Shown piece after piece: positions 53,458 to 61,442 of a DNA stretch of 64,000 nucleotides (its first letter is position 1; every line of letters starts with the position of its first letter). The position numbers and the translations under genes are program-made. The notes beneath the pieces were generated by a model, which saw only the letters and a list, made by a program, of their open reading frames with translations, made no database searches and was not told the origin of the DNA. Source of the DNA: UBA1783 sp033808805 (GTDB taxonomy: Bacteria; Bacillota_I; Bacilli_A; Erysipelotrichales; Erysipelotrichaceae); assembly GCA_033808805.1 (NCBI GenBank), contig JAPXMY010000001.1, forward strand, positions 321,180 to 385,179, in the 5' to 3' direction.

Positions 53458-54870
53458 ATGAGGAAATTTTTAAAGGGTTTATTTACGATATTATTGGTTG
53501 CTCTGCTATGTACAGCAACCTTCTTGGGTGGCATGTTTTTTGGAAGATATACTGGCGGGACAGCTTTAGATAGAAAGTTTACAGCTTTACAGGCAGTACA
53601 TGAAATTCTGTTGACGGAATTTTATTTTGGTACTGATTCTGATGAATATAGTCAGAAGTTGGTTGATGATGCTATCTATGGAATGGTTAGAGCGCAGGGA
53701 GATATTCATACTGAATATATGAGTGCCAGTGAGCTGGCTCAATTTACCGGCTCTTTAGAATCATCATTTGTAGGTATTGGTGTTACCTATTCAGTTGTTG
53801 ATGATCAGATTCTGGTGGTCAGTGTTATACGTTCTTCTCCTGCTGAAGCCAGTGGTGTTTTAGCTGGAGACATTATTATCGCAGTTGATGGAGAAAGTGT
53901 TGAATCAATTGGCATTGATAATATCGCTGATAGAATCAAAGGAAAAGTTGGTACAGAAGTTGTAGTAACAGTTTTAAGAGGAACGGAAACAATTGATATC
54001 CCAATTATTAGAAATACAATTTCAAATACTGTATTTTCTGAAGTTGTTGATGGTGTTGGAATTATTACTTTGACTTCCTTCTCTGATGGAACAGGCAAAG
54101 AATTTAAAAACCATCTTGAATATTTAAAACAGCATAATGTGACAAGAATTATTATAGATTTAAGAGACAATGGTGGAGGCTATGCTTCAACTTTAAATAC
54201 AATTTCTTCTTATTTCTTAGATAAGGGTGATATCGTTATGAGAGAATATGATCGAGATGGTAATGAGATTTTAGATACCGCTACTGGTGGGGATAAATAT
54301 TACTACGACAAGATTATTCTTTTAGCCAACGGTAACACAGCCAGCAGTTCAGAAGTATTTATCTTAGCGATGAAAGAAAACTGCAACGCAATTGTAGTTG
54401 GAGAAACAACCTATGGAAAAGGGGTTGCTCAGATAACCAGAATGTTAATGGATGGAAGTGCTATTAAATATACTGATTTAATCTGGAAGAGCGGCAATGG
54501 CGTTTACATTGGTGGAGTTGGTATTGTTCCTGATTATGAAGTAAAATTACACGATGTTCTGTATATGAATTATCTGACTGTTGATGAAGGTGTATTCTAT
54601 CATTACGACACCGTTTCGGATAAGGTAGCTCAGATGCAGTTGATGTTGGATTTCTTGGGATATGGTGTTGACAGAGTTGATGGATACTTCTCACAGATGA
54701 CTAAAGAAGCCTTGATTTCTTTCCAGAAAGATAGAGGACTGGAAGTTAATGGTGTTCTGGATGAAGTATGTGCCAGCGCTTTAAACAGTGCAGTTGTCAG
54801 AGGATGGCAGCTGGAAACTGAAAAATATGATACGCAGATGAATTATGCGTTAGATTTAATCAAACAGTAA
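53458..54870 (+). CDS. S41 C-terminal processing peptidase (CtpA/CtpB-like)
   Basis: A 470-residue membrane-anchored serine peptidase. An N-terminal helix (about 8-28), a PDZ domain near 95-190, the S41 catalytic core and a C-terminal peptidoglycan-binding domain (about 390-455, with L-G-Y-G-V-D-R-V-D-G-Y-F) follow in order. The Ser-Lys dyad is S296 (N-T-A-S-S-S-E) and K321 (Y-G-K-G), spaced 25 residues apart as in CtpB. AAAGGTG precedes the ATG at 53458. Its place after ftsEX matches other Bacillota, and it may process cell-wall or signalling proteins. Confidence 0.92.
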   Translation: MRKFLKGLFTILLVALLCTATFLGGMFFGRYTGGTALDRKFTALQAVHEILLTEFYFGTDSDEYSQKLVDDAIYGMVRAQGDIHTEYMSASELAQFTGSLESSFVGIGVTYSVVDDQILVVSVIRSSPAEASGVLAGDIIIAVDGESVESIGIDNIADRIKGKVGTEVVVTVLRGTETIDIPIIRNTISNTVFSEVVDGVGIITLTSFSDGTGKEFKNHLEYLKQHNVTRIIIDLRDNGGGYASTLNTISSYFLDKGDIVMREYDRDGNEILDTATGGDKYYYDKIILLANGNTASSSEVFILAMKENCNAIVVGETTYGKGVAQITRMLMDGSAIKYTDLIWKSGNGVYIGGVGIVPDYEVKLHDVLYMNYLTVDEGVFYHYDTVSDKVAQMQLMLDFLGYGVDRVDGYFSQMTKEALISFQKDRGLEVNGVLDEVCASALNSAVVRGWQLETEKYDTQMNYALDLIKQ

Positions 54871-54874
54871 CCTT

Positions 54875-54903
54875 AAGGTTCAGTAAAAACTGGACCTTTT
54901 TAT
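54875..54903 (+). terminator. Terminator after the S41 peptidase
   Basis: AAGGTTCAG (54875-54883) pairs with CTGGACCTT (54890-54898) with one G-U pair, followed by a T run. Confidence 0.85.
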
Positions 54904-54963
54904 TTCTGGGTTTTGTGATGCAGACTTGTTTAAAGATAACGATAATTACAGCTGTTGATAGTG

Positions 54964-54969
54964 TATAAT
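54964..54969 (+). promoter_or_regulatory. -10 box for a possibly leaderless uvrB mRNA
   Basis: TATAAT ends exactly 6 nt before the ATG at 54976, preceded by AGTG. No ribosome-binding site is seen. The geometry equals that at the amidohydrolase gene (2441-2446). Confidence 0.45.
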
Positions 54970-54975
54970 ATGCAT

Positions 54976-56955
54976 ATGGGAAAATTTCAGTTAGTTAGTA
55001 GTTATATTCCAAAAGGTGATCAGCCCAAAGCGATAGAACAGCTGGTTTTAGGATTAAAAGAAAATAAAAAGTACCAGGTACTGCTGGGAGCGACAGGAAC
55101 TGGCAAGACTTTTACTGTGGCCAATGTAATTGAAAAAGTTAATAAACCAACACTGGTATTTGTCCACAATAAAACATTGGCAGGACAATTATACTCGGAA
55201 CTAAAGGAATTGTTTCCCAATAATCATGTTGAATATTTTGTCTCCAACTTCGATTATTATCAGCCAGAGGCCTATCTGCCAAAAACTGATACCTATATTG
55301 AAAAGAATTCGATGATAAATGAAGAGCTGGATATGCTGCGTTTGGCAGCCTACAATGCGGTATTGGAACATAGAGATACGATAATTGTAGCTTCAGTTGC
55401 CTGTATTTATGCTTCAAGTGATCCTAATCAGTATAAAGATCTGTTTTTTACTATTAAGACAAACCAGAAGATAACCAGAAAAGATTTACTAATGATGTTA
55501 GTAGATCGACAATACAGTCGTAATGACATTGAACAGAAAAGAGGAACTTTCAGAGTCAGAGGAGATGTCATTGATGTCAGTTTAGGTCATACAGATAATT
55601 ATTTTTTAAGAATAGAGCTGTTTGATGATGAAATTGATCGTATCAGTGAAATAGATATCATTACCAACAAGACTTTAGAATACTATACTGTTTACAATAT
55701 TTTCCCAGCAACTGGCTATGCTAAAAGTAAAGAGGATATACTTAAAGCCTGTGAAAATATTGAAATCGAACTTGAAGAAAGATTGCAGTACTTTGAAAAA
55801 GAAGGCAAACTTTTAGAAAAACAAAGACTAGAGCAGAGATGTGCCTATGATTTGGAAGCTTTAAGAGAATTTGGAGTCTGCCCTGGTATCGAAAACTATT
55901 CCCGTCATTTAGAATTCAGAGCACCTGGTTCAAAGCCTTGGACTCTCTTTGATTATTTTGGCGATGATTTTTTGATGATTATTGATGAATCACATGTTTC
56001 AATTCCTCAGGTTAGAGGAATGTATAATGGTGATAGAAGTAGAAAAGAAACCCTGGTTAATTTTGGCTTTAGACTGCCAAGTGCCTTAGATAATCGTCCA
56101 CTCAAATTTAATGAATTTGAAAAGGCCATCAATCAGGTAATCTGTGTCAGCGCCACTCCAGGAGACTATGAACTTGACAAGGTTAATGGTGAAGTAATTG
56201 AACAGATTATTCGTCCAACAGGTCTTTTAGATCCTGAAGTGGAAGTGCGACCTTCAAAAGGCCAGATTGATGATTTGGCTTATGAGATTGATTTGAGAGT
56301 ACAGAAAAAAGAGAGAGTTTTAATAACTACTTTAACTGTCAGGATGGCTGAAGAATTGACCAAATATCTGCAAAACAGGATGTATAAGGTAGCGTATCTG
56401 CATCATGAAACCAAAACCTTGGAAAGAACGGAAATCATTCGTGATTTGCGAATTGGCAAATATGATGTTCTGGTTGGTATTAACCTGCTTAGAGAAGGTT
56501 TGGACATTCCGGAAGTATCTTTGGTTGCCATTATTGATGCTGATAAAGAAGGTTTTTTAAGAAGTGAGAGAAGTCTGATTCAGACTATTGGACGCGCAGC
56601 CAGAAACAGCAATGGCAAGGTCATCATGTATGCAGATAATGTTACTGGTTCCATGTCTCGAGCGATTGAGGAAACAAATCGTCGTAGAAAGATTCAAAAG
56701 AAGTTTAATGAAGAAAATAATATTGTTCCTACAACTATCAAAAAAGAAATCAGAGAGCCAATTCGTTCAAAAGAAACTCATGAAATGGCGATTAAATATC
56801 TGAGCAAAAAGGTCAAAAAGCAATCTAGAGCTGAAACTGAGCAATTGTTGGTAAGGCTGGATAAGGAAATGAGAGAAGCAGCCAGGATTCTGGATTTTGA
56901 AAGGGCTGCCGAGCTGAGAGATATGATTTTAGAAATCAAAGGAGAATTAGGATGA
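54976..56955 (+). CDS. uvrB: Excinuclease ABC subunit B
   Basis: A 659-residue helicase-like repair protein. Walker A is G-A-T-G-T-G-K-T (38-45), the beta-hairpin region has Y-Y-Q-P-E-A-Y, motif VI has Q-T-I-G-R-A-A-R, and a UVR domain closes the C-terminus. It verifies damage and loads UvrC in nucleotide-excision repair. The second ATG (54976) is chosen because it falls at the expected transcription start; the first (54970) touches the -10 box. uvrA does not follow, and maf overlaps its end by 4 nt. Confidence 0.93.
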   Translation: MGKFQLVSSYIPKGDQPKAIEQLVLGLKENKKYQVLLGATGTGKTFTVANVIEKVNKPTLVFVHNKTLAGQLYSELKELFPNNHVEYFVSNFDYYQPEAYLPKTDTYIEKNSMINEELDMLRLAAYNAVLEHRDTIIVASVACIYASSDPNQYKDLFFTIKTNQKITRKDLLMMLVDRQYSRNDIEQKRGTFRVRGDVIDVSLGHTDNYFLRIELFDDEIDRISEIDIITNKTLEYYTVYNIFPATGYAKSKEDILKACENIEIELEERLQYFEKEGKLLEKQRLEQRCAYDLEALREFGVCPGIENYSRHLEFRAPGSKPWTLFDYFGDDFLMIIDESHVSIPQVRGMYNGDRSRKETLVNFGFRLPSALDNRPLKFNEFEKAINQVICVSATPGDYELDKVNGEVIEQIIRPTGLLDPEVEVRPSKGQIDDLAYEIDLRVQKKERVLITTLTVRMAEELTKYLQNRMYKVAYLHHETKTLERTEIIRDLRIGKYDVLVGINLLREGLDIPEVSLVAIIDADKEGFLRSERSLIQTIGRAARNSNGKVIMYADNVTGSMSRAIEETNRRRKIQKKFNEENNIVPTTIKKEIREPIRSKETHEMAIKYLSKKVKKQSRAETEQLLVRLDKEMREAARILDFERAAELRDMILEIKGELG

Positions 56956-57509
56956 AAAAGTTAATATTAGCCAGTAAATCACCTAGAAGAAAAGAACTGT
57001 TGGAATTATTGGGTTTTGATTTTGATGTAATCAGCTCTGAGGTAGACGAGGTTTCTTCTGAAGATTTGTCACCAGAAGAAATGGTCAAAGCTCTAGCTTA
57101 TCAAAAAGCCAAGGCAGTTTTCGAAACACATCCGGATAATGTAGTCTTAGGCAGTGATACGATTGTTGTAGTAGATGATGAAATTTTAGGCAAACCAAAA
57201 AATGAAAGACAGGCTAAAGAGATGATGCTGAAAATGAAAGATAGAGAACATCAGGTCATTACAGGTGTCGCTGTCTTATCCAAGAAAGAAGAAATTATTT
57301 TTTCAGATATATCAAATGTTCATTTCAATGACATTGAAGAAGCGGAAATTGACAGATATGTCAAGACCGATGAACCTTATGATAAAGCGGGAGGATATGC
57401 CATTCAGGGATGGGCAGCCAGGTATATTTCAGCCATTGAAGGCAATTATTATACGATTATGGGGCTGCCACTTGACAAGGTCTTTAAATATGTAAAGAAA
57501 ATGCTATAA
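56952..57509 (+). CDS. maf: Maf-type nucleotide pyrophosphatase
   Basis: A 185-residue house-cleaning enzyme that hydrolyses non-canonical or dTTP/UTP-type nucleotides. It opens with the family motif A-S-K-S-P-R-R-K-E-L-L, and has G-S-D-T-I-V near residue 69 and the Y-D-K-A-G-G-Y-A-I-Q-G segment. The ATG overlaps the uvrB stop (ATGA). The last codons contain the -10 box of the following MATE gene. Confidence 0.92.
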   Translation: MKKLILASKSPRRKELLELLGFDFDVISSEVDEVSSEDLSPEEMVKALAYQKAKAVFETHPDNVVLGSDTIVVVDDEILGKPKNERQAKEMMLKMKDREHQVITGVAVLSKKEEIIFSDISNVHFNDIEEAEIDRYVKTDEPYDKAGGYAIQGWAARYISAIEGNYYTIMGLPLDKVFKYVKKML

Positions 57510-57510
57510 T
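57483..57510 (+). promoter_or_regulatory. Promoter for the MATE transporter
   Basis: TTTAAA (57483-57488), a 16-nt spacer and TATAAT (57505-57510), inside the end of maf. Confidence 0.55.
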
Positions 57511-57530
57511 TACTTTACAGGAGTAAAGTA
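57511..57530 (+). promoter_or_regulatory. Palindrome around the MATE gene ribosome-binding site
   Basis: TACTTTAC-AGGA-GTAAAGTA, a perfect 8-bp inverted repeat whose central AGGA is the ribosome-binding site and whose last base is the A of the start codon. It lies just after the -10 box, so it could be a repressor operator or an mRNA hairpin that holds the site in its loop. Confidence 0.5.
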
Positions 57531-58882
57531 TGAGTAAAAATTCAAGCGTTTCATTAACAGAAGGCAACATAATCAAGCAGTTGTTGAGGTTTGTCTGGCC
57601 TATCATTCTGGCTAATGTTTTTGAACAGCTTTATAATCTGACTAATGCTCTGATTGTGGGAAACTATGTTTCCAAAGAAGCATTAAGTGCAGTCAGTGCC
57701 TGTAGTACAATATCGAATGTATATAATTACCTGTTTTATGGTTTAGGACTTGGATCAGGAATAGTTGTAGCTACCTACTTTGGGGCTAAAAGAAAAGACA
57801 AGATTAAAGAGTCAATCGAAACAAGCTTGATACTGGCTGTTTTTGGAGGCATACTTTTAACGGTAATTTCTTATCTGGCTATTCCTTTTTTAATGGATAT
57901 CAGTAATGTTAAGGTTGAACTTTATGATTTGGCTTATGACTATCTAAGTGTCTATGTCTTTGGTACAGCAGCTGTATTGACATATAAGATGTGCTTCTTC
58001 ATTTTAAGGAGTATTGGCGATTCAAAAACACCATTAAAATATCTGATCTTATCAAGTTTGATAAATCTGGTTTTAGGTATTATTTTTGTCAGGGTTTTGG
58101 ATATGAGCGTCGTTGGAACAGCTTTAGCGACAATAATTTCTCAATTCATAGCGGATATTTTATGCCTGAGAAAACTTCTTTCATTAGAGGAAGTTAAATT
58201 TGATATCAGAAACATCAGCTTCAGTTGGCGAATATTTGGTAAAATCCTTGCTTTGGGAATTCCAGCTGGAATTCAGAATATGCTGATTGCAATCAGTACG
58301 ATGATGGTGCAATCATATATAAATCTGCTTCCTAATGAATATATTGCCGGAATTGGAGTAGCAGATAGAATCGCTGTCTTTGCTCATCTTCCAATGGGGG
58401 CAGTTTCCACCGTAACGGTAAATATGGTTTCTCAGAATATGGGCGCAAAACAGTATGATCGAGCGCAGAAGGTCATTAAGGAAAGCATTAAAATCTGCAA
58501 TATTATTACTTTAATAAGCAGTTCACTGTTATTTGTCAGTGCTCCTTACTGGGTCAGTTTGTTCAATAAAGATCCACTTATTATTTCTGCTGGAGCAACA
58601 GCAATAAGAATAACGGTCTACAGTTATATTCCTCTTGGCTGGTCACATGTTTATCATGGGGCTATCAGAGGAGCAGGAAATGTAGGGGCTCCAATGATGA
58701 TAGCGATATTTGCTCAATGTATCAGCCGTTATTTATTTGTATTTTTTGGTTTGCAGCTGTTCCCAGAAAATATCTATGTTATCTATATGTCATCAGCCTT
58801 TGGCTTTACTTTAGCCGGAATATTGGCCAGCATCTACTTCCACAACAGCAAGTGGGTTAAAATGAGAAGACTAAGAGCTTAG
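57530..58882 (+). CDS. MATE family efflux transporter
   Basis: A 450-residue membrane protein with twelve predicted helices in two related halves, of the NorM/DinF-like MATE family that exports drugs or metabolites using Na+ or H+. It opens with L-R-F-V-W-P-I-I-L-A-N-V-F-E-Q-L-Y-N, a typical helix 1 pattern for the group found in gut Bacillota. The substrate is unknown. No regulator is adjacent, but the palindrome at the start suggests control. Confidence 0.88.
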   Translation: MSKNSSVSLTEGNIIKQLLRFVWPIILANVFEQLYNLTNALIVGNYVSKEALSAVSACSTISNVYNYLFYGLGLGSGIVVATYFGAKRKDKIKESIETSLILAVFGGILLTVISYLAIPFLMDISNVKVELYDLAYDYLSVYVFGTAAVLTYKMCFFILRSIGDSKTPLKYLILSSLINLVLGIIFVRVLDMSVVGTALATIISQFIADILCLRKLLSLEEVKFDIRNISFSWRIFGKILALGIPAGIQNMLIAISTMMVQSYINLLPNEYIAGIGVADRIAVFAHLPMGAVSTVTVNMVSQNMGAKQYDRAQKVIKESIKICNIITLISSSLLFVSAPYWVSLFNKDPLIISAGATAIRITVYSYIPLGWSHVYHGAIRGAGNVGAPMMIAIFAQCISRYLFVFFGLQLFPENIYVIYMSSAFGFTLAGILASIYFHNSKWVKMRRLRA

Positions 58883-58906
58883 AACTATCAGAAATGATAG
58901 TTTTTT
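58883..58906 (+). terminator. Terminator after the MATE gene
   Basis: AACTATCA pairs with TGATAGTT around GAAA, followed by T residues. The last T's run into the -35 box of the next operon. Confidence 0.85.
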
Positions 58907-58907
58907 A

Positions 58908-58935
58908 TTGACAGGGGAATAGGAAATGCTATAAT
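58908..58935 (+). promoter_or_regulatory. Promoter of the metal-efflux operon
   Basis: Consensus TTGACA (58908-58913), a 16-nt spacer and consensus TATAAT (58930-58935). It is the strongest promoter seen in the window, as expected for a repressed gene. Confidence 0.85.
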
Positions 58936-58946
58936 CATATTAACAA

Positions 58947-58962
58947 TTGAACAAATGTTCAA
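58947..58962 (+). promoter_or_regulatory. ArsR/SmtB-type operator
   Basis: A perfect inverted repeat TTGAACA-AA-TGTTCAA lies just downstream of the -10 box. It matches the TGAACA-centred operator of SmtB/CzrA/CadC repressors. The cognate repressor is probably the ArsR protein at the operon end. Confidence 0.75.
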
Positions 58963-58977
58963 ATGAGGAGATATGTT

Positions 58978-59196
58978 ATGAAGAAAAGTTATAAAATAGA
59001 AGTAGATTGTGCAGCCTGTGCCTTGAAAATGGAAGATGCTGCCAAAAGTACAGAAGGAATAAAAAACGCTACAGTTAATTTCATGACTCAGAAACTGATT
59101 GTTGACTTTGAAGATGAAGTCAAAAAAGAGGAAGTAATGCAAAAAGTTTTAACCAATTGCAAAAAAGTTGATAGAGACTGTGAGATATTTTTATAA
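58978..59196 (+). CDS. Heavy-metal-associated (HMA) domain protein
   Basis: A 72-residue metal-binding protein with the HMA motif D-C-A-A-C-A near residues 10-15 (C-x-x-C). It probably delivers metal to the P1B ATPase encoded right after it, replacing the N-terminal HMA domain that this ATPase lacks. GAGGAG precedes the ATG at 58978. The ATPase gene begins on the next base after the stop. Confidence 0.85.
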   Translation: MKKSYKIEVDCAACALKMEDAAKSTEGIKNATVNFMTQKLIVDFEDEVKKEEVMQKVLTNCKKVDRDCEIFL

Positions 59197-61080
59197 ATGA
59201 ATAAAAAGCAGAAAAAAATGCTGATAAGGATTATCTTATCAGCCGTTTTACTTGTCATATTACAGCTACTTAAAATAGAAGGAGTTTCAGGTTTTTTACT
59301 TAATCTGATTCCGTATTTTCTAATTGGCTATGATGTTCTTATTAATGCTTTTAAGGGAATAATGGACCGTCAACCTTTTGACGAGAATTTTCTGATGGCT
59401 ATTGCCACAATTGGGGCGATATTTTTAAAAGATTTTAATGAAGCCATTGCGGTGATGCTTTTTTATCAGCTTGGTGAGCTATTTCAAAGCTACGCGATTG
59501 GAAAAAGCAGAAAAAGTATCAGTGTGCTGATGGATATCAGACCTGATTATGTCAATATTGAAGAAGATGGCAAGATTATAGCTGTTGATCCCTATGAAAT
59601 AGAAACAGGAACAATTATTACTATTTTGCCAGGAGAAAAGGTAGCGATAGATGGAGTAATAATAGAGGGTCAATCAGTTTTAGATGTTGTTGCCCTGACT
59701 GGTGAATCAATGCCTGTAGAGGTAAATGTTGATGATGAAATACTATCGGGAAGCGTAAATATTTCTGGATTACTGAAAGTAAAAACAACTAAAGAGTTTG
59801 AGGAATCTACTGCCAGTAAAATATTGGATCTAGTAGAAAATGCCAGTAATCTGAAAAGTAAAAGCGAAAACTTTATCAGCAGGTTTGCCAGAGTATATAC
59901 TCCAATTGTTGTTTACGGCGCTTTAGCTTTGGCGACTGCTGGACCTTTAATAAGTTTTTTAGCTGATGGAAATGCAGAACTTTCAAAATGGGTTTATAGA
60001 GCTCTAACCTTTTTAGTTATTTCCTGCCCCTGTGCTTTGGTTATTTCCATACCACTAAGCTTTTTTGCCGGACTGGGAGCAGCCAGCAGTAAAGGAATTC
60101 TAATAAAAGGTTCCAACTATCTGGAAACACTGGCTAAGATAAAACTGTTGATGATGGATAAAACAGGAACCCTGACCAAAGGAGTTTTCGCTGTTAATGA
60201 TATCCATCACAGTGAGGATGATGATTACCTTCTGATGCTGGCAGCATATGGAGAATATTATTCAAATCATCCAATTGCCAAGTGCATTATCAAGGAATAT
60301 GGCAAAGGCATCGATAAAAAAAGAATCAGTGATACAAAAGAAATTGCTGGTAAAGGAATTATTTGCAGTTATCAAGGAAAACAGCTGGCAGTGGGAAATG
60401 ATAAGTTGATGCAAATGTTGGAAATAAACTATCAAAAATGTGCAAGTATAGGAACTATTGTTCATGTCAGCCTTGAAGATGAGTATTTGGGTCATCTGGT
60501 AATAAATGATATCCTTAAAGAAAATACTATAACCGCAATTGAACAATTGAAAAATATTGGTGTTAAGGATATCTATATGCTGACTGGAGATAATGAAAAG
60601 GTAGCTAAAGATGTGGCAGAAAAGGTAAAAATTGAAAAGATTCATTATCAATTGCTTCCAAATGATAAATTAGAACTGGTTAAAAAGGTGATAAATGAAA
60701 AACCTGTTAATCAGAAACTGGCTTTTGTGGGTGATGGCATAAACGATGCTCCAGCTTTGGCAATGGCGGATATCGGAATTGCCATGGGAGCTTTAGGAAG
60801 TGATGCCGCTATTGAAGCAGCGGATGTTGTTTTAATGGATGATGACCTGTTAAAGCTGGTTGAAGCAATTAAACTCAGCAAAAAAACCTTAACAATTGTC
60901 TATCAGAATATCATTTTTGCGATAACAGTTAAGGTTGGAAGTCTGATTCTGGGAGCCTTTGGCTATGCTGATATGTGGCTGGCAATATTTGCTGATGTTG
61001 GGGTGATGGTTATGGCGGTATTAAATGCAATGAGAATAATGCTGATAAAAAACAAGAGGAAAGAAAAAGAAAATGGCTAA
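59197..61080 (+). CDS. P1B-type heavy-metal ATPase (Zn/Cd exporter)
   Basis: A 627-residue cation pump. The metal-site motif C277-P-C279, the phosphorylated Asp D321 in D-K-T-G-T-L-T, the H-P dipeptide (Y-S-N-H-P) and G-D-G-I-N-D-A-P are all present. There is no N-terminal HMA domain. The membrane pattern and partner genes fit the CadA/ZntA branch, exporting zinc, cadmium or lead. It overlaps the ArsR gene by 8 nt. Confidence 0.9.
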   Translation: MNKKQKKMLIRIILSAVLLVILQLLKIEGVSGFLLNLIPYFLIGYDVLINAFKGIMDRQPFDENFLMAIATIGAIFLKDFNEAIAVMLFYQLGELFQSYAIGKSRKSISVLMDIRPDYVNIEEDGKIIAVDPYEIETGTIITILPGEKVAIDGVIIEGQSVLDVVALTGESMPVEVNVDDEILSGSVNISGLLKVKTTKEFEESTASKILDLVENASNLKSKSENFISRFARVYTPIVVYGALALATAGPLISFLADGNAELSKWVYRALTFLVISCPCALVISIPLSFFAGLGAASSKGILIKGSNYLETLAKIKLLMMDKTGTLTKGVFAVNDIHHSEDDDYLLMLAAYGEYYSNHPIAKCIIKEYGKGIDKKRISDTKEIAGKGIICSYQGKQLAVGNDKLMQMLEINYQKCASIGTIVHVSLEDEYLGHLVINDILKENTITAIEQLKNIGVKDIYMLTGDNEKVAKDVAEKVKIEKIHYQLLPNDKLELVKKVINEKPVNQKLAFVGDGINDAPALAMADIGIAMGALGSDAAIEAADVVLMDDDLLKLVEAIKLSKKTLTIVYQNIIFAITVKVGSLILGAFGYADMWLAIFADVGVMVMAVLNAMRIMLIKNKRKEKENG

Positions 61081-61369
61081 TAAGAAAATGAAAGAAAACA
61101 TGCTTTATGATTTGGCGGATCTGTTTAAACTGTTTGGCGATTCTACTAGAATTAGAATTTTATATACTCTTTATGAGGAGGAACTATCAGTAGGTGAAAT
61201 TGCAGAGCAGCTGGGGATGACTATTTCAGCTGTTTCTCATCAACTGAGAGTTTTAAAACAGGGAAAGTTAGTAAAATCTAAAAGAGAAGGAAAACAGATT
61301 TATTATTCTTTAGATGATGATCATGTTAAAACGATTATCGCGATGGGAAGAGAACATATTGAAGAATAG
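61073..61369 (+). CDS. ArsR/SmtB family metal sensor repressor
   Basis: A 98-residue winged-helix repressor. The helix-turn-helix (I-A-E-Q-L-G-M-T-I-S-A-V-S-H-Q-L) is near 41-56. The last helix has D-x-H followed 11 residues later by H-x-x-E, the alpha-5 zinc site of SmtB/CzrA; the alpha-3 cysteines of ArsR/CadC (E-L-C-V-C) are replaced by E-L-S-V-G. It should release the operator at 58947-58962 when zinc or a similar metal binds, giving feedback control of its own operon. Confidence 0.9.
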   Translation: MANKKMKENMLYDLADLFKLFGDSTRIRILYTLYEEELSVGEIAEQLGMTISAVSHQLRVLKQGKLVKSKREGKQIYYSLDDDHVKTIIAMGREHIEE

Positions 61370-61388
61370 CAGGCGCTATTTTTTTTAC
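61365..61388 (+). terminator. Terminator after the metal-efflux operon
   Basis: AATAGC pairs with GCTATT around AGGC, followed by eight T. The stem includes the arsR stop codon. Confidence 0.8.
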
Positions 61389-61442
61389 ACCCTATTTACA
61401 GATTATTACCTTATAATAGTAAGGAGAACGGGGTGAGGATTA

